The notes beneath the pieces were generated by a model, which worked only from the letters and a program-made list of their open reading frames with translations, made no database searches and was not told the origin of the DNA. A program made the position numbers and the translations under genes. A stretch of 64,000 nt of DNA, taken from an uncultured Flavobacteriales bacterium. GTDB taxonomy: Bacteria; Bacteroidota; Bacteroidia; Flavobacteriales_G; Salibacteraceae. Shown here piece by piece: positions 36,201 to 43,482 of this stretch. How positions within the stretch are numbered: position 1 is the first letter of the stretch; each line of letters starts with the position of its first letter. Location of the stretch: assembly GCA_937899835.1 (NCBI GenBank), contig CALCCE010000138.1, forward strand, positions 62,001 to 126,000. The letters run 5' to 3'.

Positions 36201-39200
36201 CAGCTGCGCTTGCAGTAACCCCTCCATCGGCGAGGCCTCCACAACTAACGTTGTTATCAACCACCACGCTGGCGACCAGCAAAGTAGGTTCGGTTATGGT
36301 TACGTTGGTAGTTTCTGTACAACCGTTGGCATCGGTCACCGTGATGGTATAATTTCCAGCACAGAGCGAATTATCAGCGGGCCCGGTAGTTCCATTGCTC
36401 CAATTGAAGGTAAATGGTCCAGTACCGCCAGCAGCCACACCTACTGTAGCAGAACCATCACAAACGCCGTTGCAACTGGCATCGGTTTGGCTGGTGATTG
36501 CCACCACAATTTGAGCAGGCTCACTAATGGTATAGGTAGCAGAGTCTGTACAACCATTGAAGTCAACAACCGTCATGGTATACGTTCCGGCACAAATGTT
36601 TACGTTGCTTCCTCCTGGCCAGAAAAGGGCATAAGGAGCAGTTCCACCGGTTACAGCAGCATTGGCGGTTCCATCGCAAAGGCCGAAACAGGTGGCATCG
36701 GTCGTGGTAATCGCAATGTTAATAGGTGCTGGCTCTGTGATGGTCACACTATCCACCGCAGGACAACCATTGGCATCAGTCACCGTTACCCGGTTTACCC
36801 CGGCACATAAGTTGGATGGAGAGGTGCCAATAGCACCATTCGACCAGTTGAAGGTAAATGGCGCTGTACCTCCTGAAGTGACGGCCACTGTAGCAGATCC
36901 ATCACAAACTCCGTTGCAACTGGCGTTGGATACATTTGTAATAGAAGTAACAATAGGTGCAGGAGATGTAATGGTGTATGGCGAAGTAAGCGTACATCCA
37001 TTTCCATCCGTTACCGTTAGAATGTAAGAACCGGCACATACGTTAACAGGGCTACCCGCAGGCCAGGCCAGTGTGTAAGGCAAGGTGCCTCCTGAAACCG
37101 TTGCGCTGGCAGTTCCATCGCAAATACCGGCACAACTTGCAGGCAGTGTAGCAACGAATACTACCAATGGTGCGGGTTCAGAAATGACTACTGAAGTACT
37201 GTCAGTACAGCCATTTGCGTCAGTTACCGTTACACTGTAAGTGCCAGCGGTAAGGCTGGAAATACTCGCAGTTGTTGCCGCATTGGACCATACAAAAGTA
37301 TAAGGGGATGATCCACCAGCTGCAGCAGCGGTTGCTGCTCCATCAGTAAATCCGAAACACGATACATCGGTACTGGTAAGAATGGAGGCCACTACGGCCG
37401 CAGGTTCATTTACTATGGCACAAGCAGTGTCGGTACAGCCATTAGCATCTGTCACGGTTACGCAGTAGGTACCGGCAGCAAGATTGCTCTCTAAAGGATT
37501 GCTACCGCCAGAAGGCCAGGCAAAAGTATAAGGTGCATTTCCACCAGATGCTCCGGCAGAAGCCGATCCGTCGGTAGCGCCATTACAAGAAGCTGGTGTA
37601 GTGGCAATGATTGCAGCATCTACGCCAGTGGCGGGTTGGGTAATATTCACACATGCAGTATCGGAACAACCGTTCGCATCGGTGACGGTAACGCAAACCT
37701 GACCTGCACTCAAACCCGTTTCCAAAGCATTGCTTCCACCGGAAGGCCATGCGAAGGTATAAGGGGCCGTTCCACCACTTCCGCCAGCGGTCGCAGAACC
37801 GTCGTTGCCACCAAAGCAATTGACGTTAGAGGTCAAACTCGCTGAAGCCACTACTGCCGAAGCAGGTTGGGTAATCGATATCGAGGCCTGATCAGTACAG
37901 CCGTTCGCATCGGTTACCGTCACGGTGTAATTACCAGCGGTCAATCCGGCAATACTGGAAGATGTGGCACCGCTGGACCAATTGAAGGTGTAGGGAGCAG
38001 TACCACCGGAGCCAGCAGCATCTATCGTACCATCGTTACCTCCGTTGCAGGAAACATTGGTAGAAGAGGTTATTGAAACAGCAACAGGTGTAGGTTCAGT
38101 AATACTAACCGATTCGGTATCAGTACAGCCGTTGGCATCCGTCACAGTAACGGTAAATGACCCTGCACCAAGACCGGTAACGGTAGCGGCACTGCCGCCA
38201 GTAGACCAGCTGAATGTGTAGGGTGCAGAACCTCCAGCCGCAGCTGCAGTTGCTGATCCATCAGCAGCTCCATTACAAGAAACATTGCTGCTGGTAGTAA
38301 TGGAAGCCACTACTGTAGCAGGCTCGGTAATAATAGCACAAGCGGTATCCGTACAGCCGTTGGCATCCGTTACAGTTACACAATACGTTCCAGCAGCTAA
38401 GCTGCCTTCGGTTCCACCCGAACCTCCGGATGGCCATGCAAAAGTATAAGGTGTGGTTCCACCAGAAGCTCCAGCAGAGGCTGAACCATCAGCAGCTCCA
38501 TTACAAGAAGCCGGCGTAGTGGCAATGATAGTAGCGGCAACCGGGTTGGCGGGTTGCCCAATCGTTACACAGGCAGTATCAGAACAACCGTTATTATCGG
38601 TTACAGTGACACAGAACGTACCTGTAGAAAGACCATTTTCAGTAGCAGAGTTGCCTCCACCTGGCCAGGCAAAGGTATAAGGTGCGGTTCCGCCGGTAGC
38701 ACCGGCTGTAGCTGATCCATCATTTCCTCCAAAGCAAGTCACATTGGTGCTGCTGGTGATAGAAGCGTCAACTCCGTTCGCGGGTTGAGAGATGGAAACA
38801 CAAGCGGTATCGGTACAGCCGTTATTATCGGTTACAGTCAGGCAGTAAACTCCGGCAATCAAACCGGTTTCAGTGGCAGCAGAACCACCCGAAGGCCAGG
38901 CAAAAGTATAAGGTGCCGTTCCACCGCTACCACCTGCGGTAGCCGTTCCGTCATTCCCACCGAGGCAAGATACATTGGTACTGTTGGTGATGCTGGCCGA
39001 TACTGCCGTTGGCTCGGTAATGGTAGCGTTGGCAGATTGAGTACACCCGTTGTTATCGGTAACGGTTACCGTGTATGTTCCTGCACAAAGACCATTGATG
39101 GTAGCTCCGGTGTTTCCGTTGGACCATGCAAAAGTGTAGGCCGGTGACCCTCCGGTAACCGTAGTAGTGATACTTCCATCACAAGTGCCATTACAGGAGG

Positions 39201-41931
39201 CGGCAGTTGGATTAAATAATATCCCGATAGCCGACGGTTCGGCGATAACAGTATTGAAGGTATTGGTACATCCATTGGCATCAGTAACCGTTAAAGTGTA
39301 GGTACCTGCACACAAACCTGATTCACTGGCAGAAGAGCCACCGGAAGACCAATTGAAAGTATAGGGAGAAGTGCCTCCAGCTACCGCTGCATTGGCCACT
39401 CCATCACAAGTGCCATTACAAGAAGCATCGGTGTTGGTAAAGGTAGTGGTGATCGGGGCAGGGTCTGCGATGTTAACACAAGCAGTGTCAGTACAGCCAT
39501 TGGCATCAGTAACGGTTACACAATAGATGCCGGCGGTAAGTCCGGTTTCATTCGCATTGGTTCCACCCGATGGCCAGGAAAAAGAAAGAGCTTGTTCGGG
39601 TACAAACGCTACATAGTCATTGGTAATCGTTCCCCAGTTTGAAGAGTTACGACCAGCAACGAAGAAGCCATTCGCTCCAGTGGCATCCTCAATACCCATG
39701 GTGTGGTTTCCACCATCGGAGGGAGCACTGGTAGTGTGAATTTCAATAATATTAGAAGTCTCGTGAAGAACAATTTGAGTAGTTACCAGATTTCCGTTGG
39801 GGAAGTGCGGCTGATCGGTCACGTTGAATATAAAGGCCCGATTGGGTGAGGCACCCGCTGTCCAGTATTCAATAGTACCGCCTGCACCCAGGTTCAGGTC
39901 TTCCCATGCATAAGCGATCAGGTTGTTAGGGGCACCCGCATTAGGGAGCACTTGGCCAGTACAACAGCCGTTTGGAGAAGAGGCGTTGAATGTGATAAAC
40001 CCATTCGTGGAAGCAAAAACTTGCGTAAATGTCTGTCCAAAGAATTCGAATGTAAAGCCAAGGGGCATGGCAGTACTCACACCATCATCCAAAGAACCAG
40101 AACCTAATGCAAATGCAGTTCCTGTCCCGGTGTATGGACTAAAAGTACCGGTTTGATCAACTCGATAGGTAAGCGTTGAAGTACTCGCCGAACTACCGCC
40201 ATAGCCTCCGGCAAATGCCTCTCCATCATTGCCCCCACTACAGCTTACGTTGTTGCTGCTATCAATCACCGCTACAACTGCAGGTGGGTCAACAATGGTA
40301 TACTGACGGGTGATGGTACATCCGTTGGCATCAGTCACCAATACGTTGTAAGTACCTGCACAAAGGTTAGAAGCGGTAGTACCAATTTGGTTACCCGGGT
40401 CGTCCCAAGCGTAGGTCAATGGAGAAGAGCCACCTACCGCCAATACGGAAACACTACCTGTGCAATCTCCATTGCAGCTTACTCCATTAATGGTATCCAA
40501 AGTAAAAAATAGCGGCCCTGGCTCAGAAATGTTCAATGCTGGGTTTACCAGGAAAGTTTCTCCTGAAGGGTTTTCTGTAACAAATACAGTAATGGCGCCA
40601 GGACAAAGGCCAGTTAATGTAGAAGTTCCTCCTCCAAAAGTGGTCGTTCCGTTGCTCCATGCATAGGTATAGGTATTACCAGAAGTATCGGAGGCTATAG
40701 TTGCTGTTGCAGTACCATCACAGTTGCCAAAACAAGTCACGTCAGTAACGCCAAGCGTTGCACTCAGTACGTTCGCGGGTACAATGATTTCGAAACTTTG
40801 AGAGTTGGTTCCAAAAACCGGACATGCACCGTCGTCTGCAAACACAGAAACTGAAAGGCTTTGAGACACCCCGGTGACTGCAGTCCAACATATGGTTCCA
40901 GTAGCGGGATTCGTACCTGTTTGAGTAAAAGTACCCCCTGGTAAAACGGTGGCAGCATTGGAAGTCAGCGTAATATTGTCTGCCAGGTTTGGATCAGTAA
41001 ATACTACATCAAAACAGAAATTCTGACCTGGGTTAGCAGTAACCGTAGTTGGAGGGGTAAAAGTGGCGGTACCGGTAGTGTTGGTGTACGAAGTAGGTGC
41101 AGAAGGAACATTGTTTCCGCAATTCTCCACCACAAATTGAATGTCCCGACGAATGTTTCCTAACAATGCACCCGTTCCAGGATCGTATTCATCTACCTGA
41201 ACGACTACTATGTAATTTCCGGTTAAGGTTGGCGTAAAACTTAACTGACCATTTTGGTTCAAAGTAATCCCTGGGATAGGATTTGCCGCAGTGTTTGGGA
41301 ACACATAGCCTACATTAACACCAGAGGCAGACTGAGCAGATACCAAAGAATAAACAAGGCTATCGCCATCGCTGTCTACCGCTCCATAATTGTAGTTTAC
41401 CGGTTGGTTGATACAGGTATAAGGAATCGGCTGGGAGGTGAAAATTGGAGAAGCATTACAAGTATCGGTTTGCGAACGAAAAACCGTACTGATCGACATC
41501 TGCGGTGAACCAGCCACATTGAGCGAAGTGTTTCGACAGCACTGGGACCAGTTGGCGGTCCAATCATCACATCGTGGGGAGAGTACTACCGTATTTTGAT
41601 ACACGTACTCTTCCATACCCGGCAGGAGGCCTCCATTACAAGTACTTTGTGGAATCGAGGTAGCACACAACTGCGATACTTCCGTTCCACCTACGTTGGT
41701 AAGAGGAAAGTTGGATGTAAAGTTTCCACCGCAAGTGCTGGCAAAAGTCATATTAATGGCGCCCGGTGCGGGGATTCCCGAGCAATCCCTAAAGGCACGC
41801 AGGGTTACCAAAAATGAGTCAACACCTACACAGGTGTAGGTGATTTCTCCTCCGGAAAAGTGAGTTGCCGTGACACTGGGCGTTATGGCAAGACACATAA
41901 TTGTTGCAAGAACAGAAAGTAATCTTTTCAT
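27289..41931 (-). CDS. Giant SprB-like repeat adhesin with T9SS type B C-terminal domain
   Basis: 4880 residues. Signal peptide (MKRLLSVLATIMCLAITPSV), then a Cys-rich N-terminal region (about 22-270: HFSGGEITYTCVGVDSFLVT and CCRNTS). A beta-sandwich linker follows to about residue 385. About 53 SprB-like repeats of 73-78 residues run from about 386 to 4630; a typical unit is ASCNGxCDGxATVxxxGGTAPYTF-WSNG-xxx-LCAGTYTVTVTDANGCT-xxDSVTITEP. Two further beta domains and a C-terminal gliding-motility-type domain (about 4800-4880) follow: FTPNGDGVNDVW, VEIFNRWGQSLFQ, WDGTFEGNDLPIGTYYYTID. This C-terminal domain directs T9SS type B export. It is a cell-surface adhesin of the SprB class, possibly for gliding, attachment or aggregation. 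A PorP/SprF gene follows immediately. There is no obvious promoter box in the 200-bp gap upstream. Confidence 0.95.
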   Translation of the reverse strand: MKRLLSVLATIMCLAITPSVTATHFSGGEITYTCVGVDSFLVTLRAFRDCSGIPAPGAINMTFASTCGGNFTSNFPLTNVGGTEVSQLCATSIPQSTCNGGLLPGMEEYVYQNTVVLSPRCDDWTANWSQCCRNTSLNVAGSPQMSISTVFRSQTDTCNASPIFTSQPIPYTCINQPVNYNYGAVDSDGDSLVYSLVSAQSASGVNVGYVFPNTAANPIPGITLNQNGQLSFTPTLTGNYIVVVQVDEYDPGTGALLGNIRRDIQFVVENCGNNVPSAPTSYTNTTGTATFTPPTTVTANPGQNFCFDVVFTDPNLADNITLTSNAATVLPGGTFTQTGTNPATGTICWTAVTGVSQSLSVSVFADDGACPVFGTNSQSFEIIVPANVLSATLGVTDVTCFGNCDGTATATIASDTSGNTYTYAWSNGTTTFGGGTSTLTGLCPGAITVFVTENPSGETFLVNPALNISEPGPLFFTLDTINGVSCNGDCTGSVSVLAVGGSSPLTYAWDDPGNQIGTTASNLCAGTYNVLVTDANGCTITRQYTIVDPPAVVAVIDSSNNVSCSGGNDGEAFAGGYGGSSASTSTLTYRVDQTGTFSPYTGTGTAFALGSGSLDDGVSTAMPLGFTFEFFGQTFTQVFASTNGFITFNASSPNGCCTGQVLPNAGAPNNLIAYAWEDLNLGAGGTIEYWTAGASPNRAFIFNVTDQPHFPNGNLVTTQIVLHETSNIIEIHTTSAPSDGGNHTMGIEDATGANGFFVAGRNSSNWGTITNDYVAFVPEQALSFSWPSGGTNANETGLTAGIYCVTVTDANGCTDTACVNIADPAPITTTFTNTDASCNGTCDGVANAAVAGGTSPYTFNWSSGGSSASESGLCAGTYTLTVTDANGCTNTFNTVIAEPSAIGILFNPTAASCNGTCDGSITTTVTGGSPAYTFAWSNGNTGATINGLCAGTYTVTVTDNNGCTQSANATITEPTAVSASITNSTNVSCLGGNDGTATAGGSGGTAPYTFAWPSGGSAATETGLIAGVYCLTVTDNNGCTDTACVSISQPANGVDASITSSTNVTCFGGNDGSATAGATGGTAPYTFAWPGGGNSATENGLSTGTFCVTVTDNNGCSDTACVTIGQPANPVAATIIATTPASCNGAADGSASAGASGGTTPYTFAWPSGGSGGTEGSLAAGTYCVTVTDANGCTDTACAIITEPATVVASITTSSNVSCNGAADGSATAAAAGGSAPYTFSWSTGGSAATVTGLGAGSFTVTVTDANGCTDTESVSITEPTPVAVSITSSTNVSCNGGNDGTIDAAGSGGTAPYTFNWSSGATSSSIAGLTAGNYTVTVTDANGCTDQASISITQPASAVVASASLTSNVNCFGGNDGSATAGGSGGTAPYTFAWPSGGSNALETGLSAGQVCVTVTDANGCSDTACVNITQPATGVDAAIIATTPASCNGATDGSASAGASGGNAPYTFAWPSGGSNPLESNLAAGTYCVTVTDANGCTDTACAIVNEPAAVVASILTSTDVSCFGFTDGAATAAAAGGSSPYTFVWSNAATTASISSLTAGTYSVTVTDANGCTDSTSVVISEPAPLVVFVATLPASCAGICDGTASATVSGGTLPYTLAWPAGSPVNVCAGSYILTVTDGNGCTLTSPYTITSPAPIVTSITNVSNASCNGVCDGSATVAVTSGGTAPFTFNWSNGAIGTSPSNLCAGVNRVTVTDANGCPAVDSVTITEPAPINIAITTTDATCFGLCDGTANAAVTGGTAPYALFWPGGSNVNICAGTYTMTVVDFNGCTDSATYTISEPAQIVVAITSQTDASCNGVCDGSATVGVAAGGTGPFTFNWSNGTTGPADNSLCAGNYTITVTDANGCTETTNVTITEPTLLVASVVVDNNVSCGGLADGGVTASAAGGTPAYTFNWSNGATNASLTGLVAGTYTVTVTDANGCTSVDSATVTEPAVIVTSIINVTNALCNGQCNGTATATVASGGTAPFTFQWSNGGVAAQDTSLCAGMNFVTVTDANGCSAVDSVNITEPSSLSTSVTTTNATCSGICDGLATANVTGGTAPYALFWPGGSNVNLCAGSYVLTVVDFNGCTDTASYVITQPSTLIPGFTNVNDASCNGICDGTATAGLTSGGTAPFTFNWSNGASTSALTGLCAGNYTVTISDANGCSVVDSVTINEPALLAVTVAVDSNVFCPGQATGGVSAAIVGGTTPYTFNWSNGGTATFLSGITAGTYTVTVTDANGCTGLDSATVTEPAPIVSNVSGVTNASCNGTCDGSATVAVTSGGTAPFTFNWSNGATGTNPTNLCAGTNTVTITDANGCTSVDNAVITEPAAISITVTTTNASCNGICDGTASAVAGGGTAPYTIQWPAGNNTNICAGTYMVTVTDANGCSDSAAYTITEPAIIDLAFSNVNNASCSGNCDGSATVGVNSGGTAPFTFAWSNGTTTSFDTALCAGTTTVTVTDANGCTAVDSVTITQPGGLTINTISQDATCSGICDGAGILIVAGGTPNYTYAWPSGASTPVDTGLCAGTYIATVTDAAGCSITATVTIGQPIAITTSIGSVTNASCNGVCDGSATVTASNGTTPYTFSWSNGETSATAVALCAGMNFVTVTDSNQCSAVDSIMITEPAGANITIVATDPSCNGTCDGTITTTAVGGTTPYTFNWSNGTGTANLTGLCAGVYTLTLTDANGCTQTAQQTIMDPAPITLSFTGVTTAQCNGVCNGSATANASAGTAPYTYNWANGVTGAVNNTLCAGFNVLTVTDANNCTTVDSILIVDPNAVTINVIPSDPTCFGSCDGAALALVFGGTFPYTYAWPSGSSLPIDTNLCAGNYTVTVTDNNGCFNVANFSINQPPPIVTAITGVGPISCGSTCDGTATASVVSGGLAPFTFVWSNGVNNAANTTLCAGMNFVTVTDVFGCTTVDSVNIVAPGALTLSVSSTNASCNGVCDGTATATVTGGTTPYTFNWSNGASSANLTALCAGAYTVTITDASGCTLTDSVLVTEPSPIVLNPNVIQNASCFGICDGAAQITVASGGTAPFAFSWSNGTAGPLDTALCAGTYTITVSDGFGCTATTSLTITEPPTITGSIIATNVLCNGVCNGTATTNIFGGSTPYTYAWSNGSSAANLNGLCGGTYTLTLTDANGCTFTDSAIIIEPSPILTSMTLLNSASCGGICDGAAVVAVNSGGTAPFTFLWSNGGSANLDTNLCAGLNFVTVTDGNGCTVVDSINITGPNALTLNLNSTPTSCPGICDGSATAVVTGGVTPYTYLWNTGAITPAINGLCAGTYTVTMTDSTGCFIIDSVTVVEPGALILAFSGVTNTTCNNTCDGAAAVSVASGGTAPFTFNWSTGTTGNFDTLLCAGTYTVTVTDANGCTGLDSVSIINPNLLVVSSVVNNNASCFGQCDGSATIVANGGTAPYTFNWSNGNSTDTDNALCAGTYGVTVTDANGCFDTLSVTITEPGAIFTSIVNVTNASCNGVCDGAAEAIVNSGGTAPFNFTWSNGNTGSVNIALCAGMNFVTVSDANGCTTVDSVMIIEPPVLLANVSGSNMSCGNICDAFAAAAPTGGTAPYTYAWSTGQTTDTLFNLCAGTYDVTVSDANGCTAVGSHTVNSPTPIVANQGSVDANCGVCDGVAFVAPTGGNAPYTYAWSTGGSTTDSLTGLCAGLYTVTITDASGCTIADTISVNNFLPNLVVVDSVVDVTCFGGNDGSAAIAVLSGATPPLTYLWNDPNAQTTPIASNLTAGPYIVQVTDASGCIFFRNITVNQPDTLIVQIAATNPSCNGDNDGSATVTSTTGGTPPYTYTWTNLQAGTTATNLGAGLIGVVVQDANGCLGGDSITLIDPPVITASASVQAQISCPGSCDGELTVTPLGGTPPYVQFEWQDLGGTTVATTPTATGLCAGTYFVTVTDTNGCTAVDSLTIVDPPGMITSVSVLNAISCNGNCDGVLSVGVNGGTPGYSFLWSNGDTSAIADTLCAGQYFVTVTDANGCTIVDSMMVTQPTAVTLANVSVTSSNCGACDGQISVLATGGTGAYTYDWGNGQTTATAINLCAGVYNLTITDSVGCAFTFPIPLSDTGGANIAVNTTDAGCNGSCDGSATVVATGGAVPYTYLWSNGDTATLADSLCAGGYSITVTDSAGCITVDTTTVNEPAPFTLSFTTTPLACNGACIATASVATSGGAAPYTYLWNTGDTTSTISGLCSGTYTVTVTEANGCTAVDSTSIIQPAVFNVVLNSNNISCFGNNDGSITLTTTGGVAPYAYNWSNGDTTAVLTGLSAGTYTVTASDAGGCSDTLSVIITEPSQITATNAVQSPSCGGSNGIATINPIGGVPFTVGAPYLYQWDDPLNQTNQTAANLSAAIYNVTVTDSIGCFDVFQVIVNDSGSGVISIDTVTQVSCPGDCDGAIDITVTAGQPVFTYNWAGPAGFSDSLQDIDSLCAGTYTVTATGANGCQSFEIINLPDPSPLVFASFDLVNPSCGGDSDGQITAHVTGGTQPYTFAWSNLTVSQDSTLVGLTAGTYSVTVTDANGCTQLDSATIVEPLPIVVVVDTVIDATCSNSNDGSVQISVSGGSAPYTYQWISGTDSTIAGTNQDLVNVLPAVYQLLVVDSAGCEVFQNITVNASTIVTANAPNDTTLCSGGGSLTLVGSATSNTGFSVQWLDTSGAIVSNSDTLTVSPTGNTQYVYIVSSGLCTDADTVVVNVASPVVASAGTNVSIVSGGQATLGGSPTGPVNANFNWTPSNNLDNASAANPVATPDSTTTYVVTVTSPEGCTDVDTVTVTVIDVFDVVNAFTPNGDGVNDVWIISILADYPNARVEIFNRWGQSLFQSNGYTIPWDGTFEGNDLPIGTYYYTIDLGDSSTDPIVGTITIVR
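28040..40775 (-). repeat. Tandem SprB-like repeat array inside the giant adhesin
   Basis: About 53 units of roughly 225 bp encode the repeats. Units are divergent in DNA but share Cys pairs (SCNGxCDG and DANGC). Over units 15-39 (about 36965 to 31285) odd units carry an extra residue and the form xSGGTAPF plus AVDSV, while even units carry xGGTxPY. Units 7-9 repeat as 11-13 with a period of about 915 bp, and 15, 19 and 23 recur at about 905 bp. Unit 3 is split by an inserted domain. Confidence 0.9.
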
Positions 41932-42000
41932 GTTCAGTTACTTATATCGTTGAATGCTTAATTCGTTCCAATCCGGTTCTAATCATAGAACCATTACTAA

Positions 42001-42037
42001 GACGGGACTCCCGTCCAAATAGCTGCCTCTGAGGCAG
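42001..42037. repeat. Two short hairpins between the barrel protein and the giant adhesin
   Basis: GACGGG-ACT-CCCGTC (42001-42015) and CTGCCTC-T-GAGGCAG (42023-42037) are perfect inverted repeats in the 200-bp gap. They lie downstream in transcription of nothing and upstream of the giant adhesin start by about 70 bp when read on the minus strand, so they could form a leader structure; alternatively they end neighbouring transcripts. Confidence 0.4.
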
Positions 42038-42132
42038 TTTAATATTTTGGGCACCAGCTGCCAAAATACGGATAAATCGTTCAGGATTCACCCCATTAGC
42101 AGGACATCTATGTAATTCCAGTGCGTTCATTT

Positions 42133-43482
42133 TCAGTGTGCGGACAATCTTCCTAATTTGTAATTCACCAACAAGCGAAGTTGGCTGTTGCGATCCACCA
42201 CCGAATAACCAAAGTGGCTGTCATCGGTCATGTCGAACATGCCGAAGCTCGCCCGCATGCCCAAGCGCAAGCGCTCGTTAAGGGCATATTGGTAGTGAAT
42301 CCTTAAGGCAAGGTTTGGGTTAAACCCTTCCGGGCGTCCCAACCAATCCGTTTTTTCAGAATCAGGAGTAGTGGTTTCCGTGGTCCGGAAAACCGGAATG
42401 GAATACTCCATACCTACTCCAATTTGGTTGCGGTAAGCCAATTGTGGCGACCAACCAAAGGCATATTGAAAGTAGAGCGGGATGTCGATGCTGGTCAACC
42501 ATTGTGAGGCTACCCGAGCCGAATCGAAGCGGTTATCGTTGGCATCTGGTGCACTCCGATACTCTTCCACACTGTTCAGTCCATTTCGAATGCTTGCTGC
42601 CACTCCAGCATTGAAGGAGAAAGAAGAAGATAAAGACCAATTGGCGTGTACTCCGCCGAAACCGCCGTAACCATTACTACCGCGCAGTGGGTCACCGGTG
42701 TTGATCAATCCACGGGTGAGTGCCGGACCGAATACCAGGTGGATACTGGCCGGTGCAAATCGCCTTCTGGCCTCATCAGGTCCAATAAAAGTGCGGTTGG
42801 CCGGCGAAAACTCAGGGGTAGCTGCATTTACACCCATCAAATGGAGATAATTCAGATCACCGTCTTCACCGTTAGGAGGAGTTATCTGGTCTGAATTGCT
42901 GGCCAATAAACCGTGATTCAAACGTTGGAACAGCTCATCATCTTTGCTTGTAGAGAGTATTTTGGAGTTGGTTGGTTCGATAATGGACGATGATAGAGCG
43001 GTATTCCCTTCACGCCGTGCAGTAGTAGCAGGTGTAGTTTTGTTTTCAGCGCTTGAAGTAGTAGCATTAGCCAGATTTGGAGCCGCTTTTACTGGTGTTG
43101 AGGAGTTGTCTTTATCTGTGGCTGTACTCTTTTGTGGTAAAGCATTAGAAACGTTGGTCGAGGTTTCCTGTTCCTCAAAACCAACCAAGGCTGTAGCATT
43201 GGAAGCAGTTGTTGAGATTTCGTCTATCCATTGTTGATTTCCTTCTGCAATCGAATGAGAAGCGAGTTGGCCGCTTGGCTCAACCACCAGCCAGGGCACT
43301 ACAACAGCTACTAAAAGGGCAGAAAACAGAGCAGCCAACGCACCGGATGACCATCCACCTCCGCCTTTGTTCAGGGCCTCTACTGATGGGGCTACAGCCT
43401 CCCACGCAGCAGGATCGAAAGGCAACTCTTGCGCTCCTCCCAACTTGGCCTGAAACAGTTGATCAAATTCTTTATTCTCCAT
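42133..43482 (-). CDS. Envelope protein with inner-membrane helix and outer-membrane-barrel-like C-terminus, paired with ECF sigma factor
   Basis: 449 residues from ATG 43482, whose A is shared with the sigma-factor stop (TGATG). The N-terminal 45 residues are cytoplasm-like (MENKEFDQLFQAKLGGAQEL). A transmembrane helix follows (GALAALFSALLVAVVVPWLV, about 47-66). Then a Ser/Thr/Asn-rich, low-complexity spacer (about 70-210) and a C-terminal half of alternating strands: FAPASIHLVFGPALTRGLIN, SSFSFNAGVAASIRNGLNSV, WLTSIDIPLYFQYAFGW, LALRIHYQYALNERLRLGMR, SQLRLLVNYKLG. The latter resembles outer-membrane-protein-family barrels. The layout suggests a protein bridging inner and outer membranes that signals to the sigma factor, by analogy with anti-sigma factors. 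This is inference; it might instead be a soluble beta domain. Confidence 0.75.
   Translation of the reverse strand: MENKEFDQLFQAKLGGAQELPFDPAAWEAVAPSVEALNKGGGGWSSGALAALFSALLVAVVVPWLVVEPSGQLASHSIAEGNQQWIDEISTTASNATALVGFEEQETSTNVSNALPQKSTATDKDNSSTPVKAAPNLANATTSSAENKTTPATTARREGNTALSSSIIEPTNSKILSTSKDDELFQRLNHGLLASNSDQITPPNGEDGDLNYLHLMGVNAATPEFSPANRTFIGPDEARRRFAPASIHLVFGPALTRGLINTGDPLRGSNGYGGFGGVHANWSLSSSFSFNAGVAASIRNGLNSVEEYRSAPDANDNRFDSARVASQWLTSIDIPLYFQYAFGWSPQLAYRNQIGVGMEYSIPVFRTTETTTPDSEKTDWLGRPEGFNPNLALRIHYQYALNERLRLGMRASFGMFDMTDDSHFGYSVVDRNSQLRLLVNYKLGRLSAH

Noticed and set aside
28040-40775. Regular DNA repeats that could be mistaken for a CRISPR or satellite array
   Set aside because: Repeat length near 225 bp matches the encoded 75-residue protein repeats, the reading frame is open throughout, and units are diverged as coding repeats are.
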